Assembly: GCA_905233165.1 (NCBI GenBank)
Contig: CAJODL010000004.1
Location: 395,436 to 459,435 of the forward strand
DNA length: 64,000 nucleotides
Direction: 5' to 3'
From: an uncultured Prevotella sp.
GTDB lineage: Bacteria > Bacteroidota > Bacteroidia > Bacteroidales > Bacteroidaceae
The notes beneath the pieces are model-generated. The model made no database searches. It was not told where the DNA came from and was given only the letters and a program-made list of their open reading frames with translations. Positions 37,958-44,603 of this stretch are shown here, one piece after another (positions within the stretch are counted from its first letter, which is position 1; each line of letters starts with the position of its first letter). Both the position numbers and the translations under genes were made by a program.

Positions 37958-38014
37958 GTTAGTAGGTTAATTATAAGTTTAACATATTCTATTGTGCATA
38001 ATAATATTAATAAC

Positions 38015-38752
38015 ATGTTTGATACAAGATATTTGATTAGATTGGATGATGCATGTCCAACGATGGATAGAACTAAATGGGATGAAGTTGAAAATATACT
38101 TGATAAGTATAGTGTAAGACCTATGGTTGGTATAGTGCCCAATTGTATGGATGAAGATCTTATGAGAGATAATGAAGATCCTATGTTTTGGGAAAAAGCA
38201 CGTGGATGGCAAAAGAAAGGATGGGCTATTGCATTGCACGGATTTGATCACTGCTATATATCCGAATTGGGCTTTAATGGACTTAACCCTTTGTGGAAAA
38301 GGTCTGAGTTCTCTGGTGTTTCGCTTGAAATACAGAAAAAGAAAATAAGAGATGGAGTAAATATATTGAAAGATAATGGATTAAATGTAAAGTATTTTTT
38401 TGCTCCTAGTCATACATTTGATAAAAACACATTAATCGCTCTTCAAGAGGAAAGTTATATACGTATTATTAGTGACATGTATACTCTCAAGCCTTATCGT
38501 GAAGGAGAATTCGTTTATATTCCTTGTCAGATAGGACATCCTCAAAATATGTCTATACCAGGATTGTTTACTATTTGTTTACATCCAAATACAATGGATG
38601 ACGCAGCAATGATATGCCTTGAAAATTTCTTGAATAAAAATATAAAAAAAATCATAGCCTTTGATGATATTGAAATTTCGAAGGTTGGAAAAAAAAGACT
38701 TATAGACAAACTTGTAAATTGGGTATACTTTAAGAAAAGAAGTAGAAAATAA
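38015..38752 (+). CDS. Polysaccharide-deacetylase-like protein (DUF2334 type)
   Basis: The protein starts MFDTRYLIRLDDACPTMDRT; the DD pair and the later ALHGFDHCYI (HGxxH-like) are the metal-site residues of NodB-type deacetylases of the DUF2334 group. FFAPSHTFDKNTL and TICLHPNTMDD follow. I chose the ATG at 38015 because the preceding in-frame GTG at 37994 adds only poorly ordered residues. The likely role is removal of N-acetyl groups from a sugar of the polymer. It has no signal peptide, so it may act in the cytoplasm on a precursor. Confidence 0.75.
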   Translation: MFDTRYLIRLDDACPTMDRTKWDEVENILDKYSVRPMVGIVPNCMDEDLMRDNEDPMFWEKARGWQKKGWAIALHGFDHCYISELGFNGLNPLWKRSEFSGVSLEIQKKKIRDGVNILKDNGLNVKYFFAPSHTFDKNTLIALQEESYIRIISDMYTLKPYREGEFVYIPCQIGHPQNMSIPGLFTICLHPNTMDDAAMICLENFLNKNIKKIIAFDDIEISKVGKKRLIDKLVNWVYFKKRSRK

Positions 38753-38789
38753 TTGTATGCCGAAGTTATTTGGTGAAAGTCAGGGTAAG

Positions 38790-38970
38790 GGGATTGAAAG
38801 GTTAGTAGGTTAATAGTTTAGTGGGTAGAGTGTAGTGGGTAGTGTGTAGAGTTTAGTGAGTAGAGGGTAGTGAGTAGGTTATTAGTTTAGTAGGTTAAGA
38901 GTTTAAGTAGTTTAATAGGTTAGTAGGTAGTGAGTAGAGGGTAGAGTTTAGTGAGTAGAGGGTAGTGAGG
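38790..38970. repeat. TAGTGAGTAG/TTAGTAGG simple-repeat tract
   Basis: The whole space between the deacetylase and the next GT is built from short variants of TAGTGAGTAGAGGG, TTTAGTGGGTAG and GTTAGTAGG. The same family lies at 44490-44580 and 45585-45650. It is non-coding, without a recognisable promoter. Confidence 0.8.
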
Positions 38971-38973
38971 TTA

Positions 38974-39036
38974 ATGAACGAAAACGATAACCTTGACGTT
39001 GACGATAACGAAAACGATAATCTTGAAAACCCTGTT
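38974..39036. repeat. Hexanucleotide RAC repeat before the glycosyltransferase start
   Basis: AACGAAAACGATAACC and onwards (RAC followed by GAA, GAT, CTT or GTT) is in frame with the following glycosyltransferase. If the ATG at 38965 or 38974 were used, it would encode an N-terminal tail NENDNLDVDDNENDN. Confidence 0.75.
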
Positions 39037-39066
39037 CTGAGCAGAAATAAAGTAAAAAAACATACA

Positions 39067-40257
39067 ATGAAGAAATTATTTATAGTAGTTAATGTGGATT
39101 GGTTTTTCCTGTCGCATCGGTTGCCGGTGGCGTTGGCGGCACAGAAGGCGGGATGGGATGTTACAATAGTGACTGCTGATACGGGAAAACTGAAGGATAT
39201 TGAGGCTGCTGGTCTGAAGACTATCAACCTGCCAATGTCGCGCTCGGGAATGAACCTAAAGGAGGAACTTGGGACGTTGCTGTTTTTGCTGAAGCTATAC
39301 AGACGTGAGAAGCCTGACGTGGTGCATCACGTGGGTATGAAGACCATTCTTTGGGGTACACTGGCGGCAAGGTTTGCTAAGGTGAAGGGTGTTGTGAATG
39401 CGATAAGTGGTTTGGGTGGTTTCTTTGCAGAGGATAATACTTCCATAATGGCAAAGGTGGTGCCTATGGTGCTGAGATTCTCGCATGACAGAAAGAATTT
39501 GCTTTGCATCTTCCAGAACTTCGAGGATAAGGGACTGTATGTACATAATAAGATAATCAAAGAGAACCAGGCTCGTTATATCAAAGGGTCGGGAGTGGAT
39601 TTGAAGGAGTTTTGCTATACGCCGGAGTCAGGAGCTAACGCTAACGATGACCTTAACCATAACGATAACGATAACGATAACGAAAACCTTGATGAAAACG
39701 TTGTGGGTAAACTGCGGGTGATACTGACTGCGAGGATGATTGTGGAGAAGGGTATCTTTATCCTGACGGAGGCGGCAGAGAGGTTGCGCTCGAAATATGA
39801 GGATAAGGTGGAGTTCCTTCTTGTGGGTGGCATAGATGACCATCCGGGGGCTATCACGAAAGAGCAACTCGATGCTGTATGTGATGGAAAGTATATACAA
39901 TGGCTTGGATATAGAACGGATGTGAAGGAGTTGTTGCAGTCTTCGCATATTGTGGCATTCCCATCGTACTATATGGAGGGTTTACCAAAATCGCTGATAG
40001 AGGCTGATGCTATAGGAAGGCCGATTATTACCTGTAACTCCGTTGGCTGTAAGGAGGCTGTGATAGATGGGCATAATGGGTATCTGATTCCTACAAAGGA
40101 TGTGGATGCGTTGGTGGAGAAGTTGGATATACTGCTGAGTGATGCGAAGTTGCGTCAGGAGATGGGAAGGAATGCCAGGGCGTATGCGGAGGCGAATTTT
40201 TCGTTGGAAGAGGTGATAAAGAAACATTTATCCATCTACGATGAGTTGGTTTCTTAA
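39067..40257 (+). CDS. Family 4 glycosyltransferase with Asp/Asn repeat insert
   Basis: The natural N-terminus is KKLFIVVNVDWFFLSHRLPV, so I place the start at 39067; in-frame ATGs at 38965 and 38974 would add a repeat-coded tail. VGMKTILWGTLAARFA and GVVNAISGLGGFF are N-domain landmarks. VILTARMIVEKGIFILTEAA, SHIVAFPSYYMEGLPKSLIE and VNALVEKL-like elements form the donor half. Between the domains residues 191-211 (39637-39699) are 21 codons of the hexanucleotide repeat, reading NANDDLNHNDNDNDNENLDE. This lies at a surface linker where an acidic loop could be tolerated. The G+C content is higher than in the 12.7-35.4 kb block. Confidence 0.85.
   Translation: MKKLFIVVNVDWFFLSHRLPVALAAQKAGWDVTIVTADTGKLKDIEAAGLKTINLPMSRSGMNLKEELGTLLFLLKLYRREKPDVVHHVGMKTILWGTLAARFAKVKGVVNAISGLGGFFAEDNTSIMAKVVPMVLRFSHDRKNLLCIFQNFEDKGLYVHNKIIKENQARYIKGSGVDLKEFCYTPESGANANDDLNHNDNDNDNENLDENVVGKLRVILTARMIVEKGIFILTEAAERLRSKYEDKVEFLLVGGIDDHPGAITKEQLDAVCDGKYIQWLGYRTDVKELLQSSHIVAFPSYYMEGLPKSLIEADAIGRPIITCNSVGCKEAVIDGHNGYLIPTKDVDALVEKLDILLSDAKLRQEMGRNARAYAEANFSLEEVIKKHLSIYDELVS
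39637..39699. repeat. In-frame hexanucleotide repeat in the glycosyltransferase gene
   Basis: The 63 bases consist of AAC/GAC alternating with GAT, CTT, CAT, GAA and GCT, that is 21 codons without frameshift. It belongs to the same family as the tracts at 40258-40450, 40729-40797, 41284-41451 and 41881-41973. Confidence 0.85.
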
Positions 40258-40446
40258 CGAAAACCTTGACGTTGACCTTGACGATGACTGTTTTTCAACC
40301 TTGACCTTGACGTTGACGATGACGTTGACCTTGACGATGACGTTGACGTTGACGATGACTGTTTTTCAACCTTGACCTTAACATTGACGTTGACTATTTT
40401 TCAACCTTGACCTTGACGTTAACCTTGACGTTGACTTTGACTTTAA
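40258..40446. repeat. Intergenic hexanucleotide RAC repeat array
   Basis: Nearly the whole space between the glycosyltransferase and the four-helix-bundle gene is repeats of GAC/AAC plus CTT, GTT, GAT. Three blocks are separated by the sentence-like junction ACTGTTTTTCAACCTTGACC or its close variant (near 40287, 40368 and 40395). No promoter or gene is visible. Confidence 0.85.
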
Positions 40447-40452
40447 TGAATT

Positions 40453-40899
40453 ATGGGAGCAAGAAATTTTAGAGATTATTCTGTATGGAATGAGGCCGTG
40501 GATTATGCCACTTATGTATATGAGGTGACAAGTCAGATGCCGTGGTTTGAGAAGAAGGGATTATGTGACCAACTTCAAAGAGCTGTTGTTTCCATCAGTT
40601 CAAACATAGCAGAAGGTGCTGCAAGGTTTTCTGATGCAGACTTTGCTCATTTCTTGGATTTCGCATTGGGGTCAGCGTTTGAAGTCGAAACTCAGTTGAC
40701 TATAGCTAAGAATGTTGGGTACTTTAAAGACCTTGACGTTAACAATGACCTTGACGTTGACGATGACCTTGACGTTGACGATGACCTTGACGTTAACGGA
40801 AAAGGTGTGGTGACATATGAAGTCCTAATGGAGAAAATTCATCGTATAGAGCGTCAGTTAAATGCTCTTATCATTTCCATACGGAAGGATAAACCTTGA
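40453..40899 (+). CDS. Four-helix-bundle (23S rRNA intervening-sequence-like) protein with Asp-rich insert
   Basis: The 148-residue protein has FRDYSVWNEAVDYATYVYEV, then LCDQLQRAVVSISSNIAEGA and DFAHFLDFALGSAFEVETQL, the three first helices of the family (usually about 120 residues). Residues 93-115 (40729-40797) are 23 repeat-coded codons reading DLDVNNDLDVDDDLDVDDDL and so on. The fourth helix YEVLMEKIHRIERQLNALI then follows intact. The insert thus sits exactly in the loop between helices 3 and 4. Family members bind nucleic acid or protein partners, but the role here is unknown. A stub of a related gene lies at 7798. Confidence 0.85.
   Translation: MGARNFRDYSVWNEAVDYATYVYEVTSQMPWFEKKGLCDQLQRAVVSISSNIAEGAARFSDADFAHFLDFALGSAFEVETQLTIAKNVGYFKDLDVNNDLDVDDDLDVDDDLDVNGKGVVTYEVLMEKIHRIERQLNALIISIRKDKP
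40729..40797. repeat. In-frame hexanucleotide repeat in the four-helix-bundle gene
   Basis: The 69 bases include the 18-bp unit GACCTTGACGTTGACGAT in tandem (about three and a half copies, two exact). This is the most regular tract of the family in the window. All 23 codons are open. Confidence 0.88.
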
Positions 40900-40947
40900 C
40901 GAAGGCGAAAAAAAGTTAAAGTTTAGGTTAAAGTTAAGGTAAAAGTT

Positions 40948-42330
40948 ATGGTCAAGGTTGATAATTTATTCATAGAATTAATACAGGTTGCTTTGGGAAA
41001 TCGTGACAAGTTGTCACGGGTTCCGTCTGCTGTGGAGTGGGGCGCTCTTTATGAGGAGTCCATCAGGCAGGCTGTGGCTGGTATTGCTTTTGAAGGGGTA
41101 AAGAAATTGCCAGAAACACAACGACCTCCTCAAAGGCTGCTCTTTGAATGGATTGCATTGTCGGAACAGATAAAGAGGCAAAATAAATATGTTGATAAAC
41201 AGACGGCCACAATATGGAAACAGCTGAAGGAGGATGGACTGGAGGCCGCGATACTAAAAGGGCAAGGGGTGGCGACGTCGTATAACCTTAACCTTGACGT
41301 TGACGTTGACGATAACGTTGACCATAACCTTAACCTTGACGATAACGTTGACGATGACGTTGACGTTGACGATGACGTTGACCATAACCATAACCTTAAC
41401 GATAACGTTGACCTTGACGAAAACATTGACGATGACGTTAACGTTAACGAAGAACTAGGAGCTAAGAGCATAGATCTAAAAGATAATGGGTCGTTGGGGG
41501 AGTATCGTCAGAGTGGGGATATTGACATCTGGGTGAAGGGTGGTTACCAGAAGGTGTGTGATTATGTGCAGCGGACGCATCCGACGAAGGATGTGGCGTA
41601 TCATAGGTTTCACTATGACTTTTTTAAGGATACAGAGGTGGAACTGCATCACAGACCTACGCTGATGAGAAATCTGTTTGATGACAGGAAACTTGCAAAG
41701 TGGTATAACTCTTTCGATGCTGATAGCTTCATTTATTTAAAGGATAAGGGATTTGCAGTGCCACCACCAGAGTTTAACTGCATCTTTATCTTAACACATA
41801 TATATAGGCATTTCTTATTTGAAGGAATAGGGTTAAGACAGGTGATGGATTACTATTTTGTTCTTAAGAACAATAAGCATAACCTTAACGATAACCTTAA
41901 CCTTAACGATAACCTTGACCTTAACGATAACCTTAACGATGACGTTGACGAAAACGAAAACCAAAACGAAAACTTGGGAGATGTAAGGGATACGTTGAAG
42001 TCTTTGAGGCTTACGAGGTTTGCTGAGGCTATGATGTGGATATTGCATACGCAGCTTGGCTTGGACGAGAAGTATCTTATATGTGGCATGAACGAGAGGG
42101 AGGGTAGATTCGTGTTGAACGAGATATTTGAGACGGGTAACTTTGGGCAGGCAGATAAGAGATTTAAGGGAATGTCGAAGTTCCGCAGGATGACGAAACA
42201 TGGCATTCATCTGCTGCTGCATTATCCATCAGAGGTGATATGGACACCAATATGGTTGATGTATCACAAGGTGTGGAGATGGAGGAAGGTTATTGCCTTT
42301 GGCAAGGGAGGGCTGACAAGTGACAACTGA
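40948..42330 (+). CDS. Nucleotidyltransferase-like protein (NTP_transf_5 type) with two Asp/Asn repeat inserts
   Basis: The 460-residue protein resembles the uncharacterised nucleotidyltransferase family found in surface-polysaccharide loci: ESIRQAVAGIAFEGVKKL, LEAAILKGQGVATSYN, then GDIDIWVKGGYQKVCDYV (the GDxD metal site) and HYDFFKDTEVELHHRPT. Residues 113-168 (41284-41451) are 56 repeat-coded codons placed just before the GDIDIW active-site strand. Residues 312-342 (41881-41973) are 31 more. Without them the protein would be about 370 residues, the normal size. Both inserts keep the frame and leave the motifs intact. The biochemical role is unknown. Confidence 0.78.
   Translation: MVKVDNLFIELIQVALGNRDKLSRVPSAVEWGALYEESIRQAVAGIAFEGVKKLPETQRPPQRLLFEWIALSEQIKRQNKYVDKQTATIWKQLKEDGLEAAILKGQGVATSYNLNLDVDVDDNVDHNLNLDDNVDDDVDVDDDVDHNHNLNDNVDLDENIDDDVNVNEELGAKSIDLKDNGSLGEYRQSGDIDIWVKGGYQKVCDYVQRTHPTKDVAYHRFHYDFFKDTEVELHHRPTLMRNLFDDRKLAKWYNSFDADSFIYLKDKGFAVPPPEFNCIFILTHIYRHFLFEGIGLRQVMDYYFVLKNNKHNLNDNLNLNDNLDLNDNLNDDVDENENQNENLGDVRDTLKSLRLTRFAEAMMWILHTQLGLDEKYLICGMNEREGRFVLNEIFETGNFGQADKRFKGMSKFRRMTKHGIHLLLHYPSEVIWTPIWLMYHKVWRWRKVIAFGKGGLTSDN
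41284..41451. repeat. Long in-frame hexanucleotide repeat (56 codons)
   Basis: This 168-base tract of RAC plus CTT/GTT/GAT/CAT/GAA is the longest coding insert of the family in the window. It encodes NLNLDVDVDDNVDHNLNLDD and similar sequence with one acidic or amide residue at every second position. Confidence 0.88.
41881..41973. repeat. Second in-frame hexanucleotide repeat (31 codons)
   Basis: This 93-base tract is richer in AAC than the first and encodes NLNDNLNLNDNLDLNDNLND and an NENQNEN tail. It lies in the second half of the nucleotidyltransferase gene, after YYFVLKNN. Confidence 0.86.
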
Positions 42331-42528
42331 CAGGTGACAACTGACAGGTGACAAGTGATAGTTGACAGGTGATAGGTGAGAGGTGAAATGTAGAATGTGA
42401 AACGTGAAATGTGAAATGTGAAATGTGAAATGTGAGAGCTAAGAGCTAAGAGCTAAGAGCTAAGAGCTAAGAACTGTAGAGCTAAGAGCAAAGAGCGAAG
42501 AGCTTAAGGGCTAAGGGCTAAGAGCTGA
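42316..42528. repeat. Mosaic of three simple-repeat types
   Basis: Three blocks follow one another after the nucleotidyltransferase: GACAACTGACAGGTGACAAG variants (42316-42380), GTGAAATGTGAAAT variants (42382-42435), and GAGCTAAGAGCTAA variants (42434-42528). None is coding. The middle type also occurs at 7755-7791. Confidence 0.82.
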
Positions 42529-42562
42529 GGGCTGACTGGCAGATGCTGGTCGGCCCTTTTTT
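42529..42562 (+). terminator. Rho-independent terminator
   Basis: GGGCTGAC (42529-42536) pairs with GTCGGCCC (42549-42556; one G-U pair) across a 12-nt loop and is followed by six T. It would end transcription of the preceding polysaccharide genes. The stem starts within the last GAGCTAAGGG repeat unit. Confidence 0.75.
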
Positions 42563-42791
42563 GCATTATTCTTGGACTAGCCAAGCGACTTTGTCGATTA
42601 CTTGGACTAGCCAAGCGACTTTGTAGATTTCTTCGACTAGCGAAGCGACTGAAAGTAATCGTATCTTTAGCACGCTTTCACAAAGCGAAGCGACTGAAAG
42701 AACATACTCCGTTTTGATAATGCTTAAAATTGAAAATATATTCTCATTTTTTGCATTATTCTTGGACTAGCCAAGCGACTTTGTCGATTAC
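42557..42791. repeat. 45-bp perfect direct repeats with small hairpin units
   Basis: TTTTTTGCATTATTCTTGG to TTGTCGATTAC is identical at 42557-42601 and 42747-42791. Each contains CTTGG-ACTAG-CCAAG, a 5-bp stem with 5-nt loop. Variant units lie between them: CTTGGACTAGCCAAG again at 42602 and CTTCGACTAGCGAAG at 42631, where both stem sides change together. A fragment of the family lies inside the WbuC gene near 60988. Confidence 0.8.
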
Positions 42792-42867
42792 AAAACTTAT
42801 TTGATAAAATTTTCACGTTCGAGAAAAGAAATTTATTACTTTTCTTCTCACTTAATCAAATTTTTCG

Positions 42868-42875
42868 TATCTTTG
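42868..42875 (+). promoter_or_regulatory. -7 promoter element before the DUF4143 ATPase
   Basis: TATCTTTG matches the Bacteroidetes -7 consensus TAnnTTTG. No strong TTTG box was seen about 20 bases upstream. Two copies of AATTGAGTAAAA follow in the leader (42883 and 42906). Confidence 0.55.
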
Positions 42876-42936
42876 CAGCGGGAATTGAGTAAAATCGAAG
42901 CAAGAATTGAGTAAAAATCTGAAAGGATTTGAGTAT

Positions 42937-44148
42937 ATGGAGTATGTTCGCAAACAATTTGATACGCTGAAAGAACGTATCTTGGAACCCAGGAAATTTA
43001 TGCAAGTGCTTGCCGGACCACGGCAGGTGGGTAAATCGACGCTTGTTGAACAAGTGTTGGCAGAAATAACTATCCCTCATAACGTAGAGGTGGCGGATGG
43101 TGTTGATCCTAAGGATAGCGATTGGATTCACCGCGTGTGGGAAGCTGCACGCATTACAATGGCGCTACGTGGACTGACGGAGTATCTGTTGGTAATAGAT
43201 GAAGTACAGAAGATAGACAACTGGAGTGAGGTAGTGAAACGAGAATGGGATGCGGACAAGCGCAATGGCGTGAACCTGAAGGTTGTACTGTTAGGTAGCA
43301 GTAGGTTACTGCTTAAAAAAGGACTGACAGAATCGCTGGCAGGACGCTATGAACTGATTAGAATGCCACACTGGAGCTACAGAGAGATGCGTGATGCTTT
43401 TGGTGTAACGCTGGATGAGTATATATATTTTGGCGGTTATCCGGGACCTGCTCATCTGATAAAAGATGAAATACGTTGGCGGAAATATATCAAGGACTCG
43501 TTGGTAGCACCTGCAATTGAAAAAGATGTTATAATGACTTCAAATATTTATAAGCCTGCGCTGATGAAACAGTTGTTTGAACTGGGATGCAGCTATTCGG
43601 CAGAGATATTGTCGTTGACAAAACTGATGGGACGGTTGCAGGATGTAGGGAACGTGACAACACTGGCAGGATATTTGGAAATACTGGATGAATGCGCATT
43701 GTTGACGGCACTGCAGAAATATGCTAATGACGAAGCACGGAAGCGTGGCTCGATACCTAAGTATCAGGTTTATAACAATGCACTTATGACGGCCTATAAA
43801 GGTCGCAACTTTGTGGCCGACAGGACAGATACGAAATCCTGGGGGCGTTGGGTGGAAAGTGCTATTGGAGCGCACTTGTTGAGTATGGCTGATGAGCTGG
43901 ACTATGAAGTTTACTATTGGCGGGAGTCTGCAAAGAGCAAGGACGAAAAAGATAGAGAAGTGGATTTTGTTATTGTGCGCGATGGTGAGGCGACGGCGAT
44001 AGAGGTTAAGAGCGGACGCAGGGGTATGAATACGGGTTTGCCAGCCTTTGTAGAGGCTTTTCATCCGCAGCATTCGTTTGTGGTGGGAACCAGTGGTGTA
44101 TGTATAGAGGATTTTTTATGTTGTGAGATAGAAGATATTATAGGATAA
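42937..44148 (+). CDS. AAA-type ATPase with DUF4143 and nuclease-like C-terminus
   Basis: The 403-residue protein has Walker A AGPRQVGKST (residues 26-35), Walker B YLLVIDEVQKIDNW (about 79-92) and sensor-like LKVVLLGSSRLLL. EYIYFGGYPGPAHLI is the hinge to the DUF4143 part. The C-terminus has REVDFVIVRDGEATAIEVKS, a PD-(D/E)xK-like strand pair. Many such ATPases occur in Bacteroidales genomes and their role is not established. I chose the ATG at 42937 because the in-frame TTG at 42907 lies within the AATTGAGTAAAA repeat. It has its own promoter and is bordered by repeat-rich spacers, so it probably inserted as an independent unit. Confidence 0.85.
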   Translation: MEYVRKQFDTLKERILEPRKFMQVLAGPRQVGKSTLVEQVLAEITIPHNVEVADGVDPKDSDWIHRVWEAARITMALRGLTEYLLVIDEVQKIDNWSEVVKREWDADKRNGVNLKVVLLGSSRLLLKKGLTESLAGRYELIRMPHWSYREMRDAFGVTLDEYIYFGGYPGPAHLIKDEIRWRKYIKDSLVAPAIEKDVIMTSNIYKPALMKQLFELGCSYSAEILSLTKLMGRLQDVGNVTTLAGYLEILDECALLTALQKYANDEARKRGSIPKYQVYNNALMTAYKGRNFVADRTDTKSWGRWVESAIGAHLLSMADELDYEVYYWRESAKSKDEKDREVDFVIVRDGEATAIEVKSGRRGMNTGLPAFVEAFHPQHSFVVGTSGVCIEDFLCCEIEDIIG

Positions 44149-44350
44149 TGCTTGTTGGCATTTGTAATTCTTTCAGTCATTCTATTTTGTGAAAGCGGCG
44201 TAGCCGATTACGTGGTCATCCTTTTTCCTCTGTTTTTTATCAATAGAGAAGGTAATGTTTTTCTTGTTTTTTGTCCAAATAGTTGGTTTTTCGTACAAAT
44301 TTCCGCCCATTTCAGTAAATATTTCCGTTTTATGATAGTTATTAGAAAAA
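44149..44350. other. AT-rich spacer without recognised gene
   Basis: This stretch carries an open frame of 88 codons starting at 44152 with biased, hydrophobic content and no start context. I do not accept it as a gene. A fragment GAAAGCGGCGTAGCCGATTAC near 44190 can form a GGC/GCC hairpin. Nothing else is recognised. Confidence 0.4.
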
Positions 44351-44357
44351 TATTTCG

Positions 44358-44365
44358 TACCTTCG
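44358..44365 (+). promoter_or_regulatory. Candidate -7 element before leader copy 2
   Basis: TACCTTCG differs from TAnnTTTG at one position. Its context TTCGTACCTTCGCAA resembles the TTCGTAACTTTGCA before leader copy 1. The leader-like element starts 17 bases downstream. Confidence 0.45.
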
Positions 44366-44382
44366 CAACGGAAATAGAATGT

Positions 44383-44479
44383 ATTAGAAAATTGTCCTAT
44401 ATATCGACGTTTTCTTGATACAGGCCACTAAATTCACTTTCTTCGCGTCCCGACATTAAGTCAGGGACACTCCGGCCAG
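44383..44479 (+). promoter_or_regulatory. Leader-like element (copy 2)
   Basis: ATTAGAAAATTGTCCTAT, ATCGACGTTTTCTTGATACAG and CGTCCCGACATTAAGTCAGG then GACACTCCGG repeat the element of 7651-7753. GTCCC (44447-44451) and GGGAC (44464-44468) can pair, with the same 12-nt spacing as copy 1. The outer stem of copy 1 is not conserved here. It precedes the epimerase gene by about 125 bases of TAGTG repeats. Confidence 0.5.
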
Positions 44480-44489
44480 TATCACAGAG

Positions 44490-44580
44490 TGATAAGTGTA
44501 GTGGGTAGTGAGTAGAGTGTAGTGTGTAGAGTTAAGTGTGTAGTGAGTAGTGAGGAGTGAGTAGGGAGGAGAGACAGTTT
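44490..44580. repeat. TAGTGAGTAG simple-repeat tract
   Basis: Variants of GTGTAGTGAGTAG fill the space before the epimerase. It belongs to the same family as 38790-38970 and 45585-45650, so the epimerase gene is bracketed by this repeat. Confidence 0.78.
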
Positions 44581-44603
44581 AAGAAGTTTAATTAACAAGA
44601 TAA

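Noticed and set aside
40258..40446. CRISPR-like array
   Set aside because: The periodicity is six bases without spacers of unique sequence, and no cas genes occur. It is a simple-sequence repeat.
41130..41471. Reverse-strand Ser/Leu/Thr-rich frames over the repeat tracts
   Set aside because: They are the complement of the hexanucleotide repeat, which stays open in several frames because of its composition. Similar frames occur at 41833-42222 and 39615-39948.
42434..42528. GAGCTAA repeats as a CRISPR or binding-site array
   Set aside because: Units of seven bases follow each other with no spacers and drift in sequence, like the other simple repeats of the region.
44152..44418. 88-codon frame after the DUF4143 gene
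   Set aside because: It has no start context or family likeness, runs through the promoter-like box and into the leader element, and is of biased hydrophobic composition.
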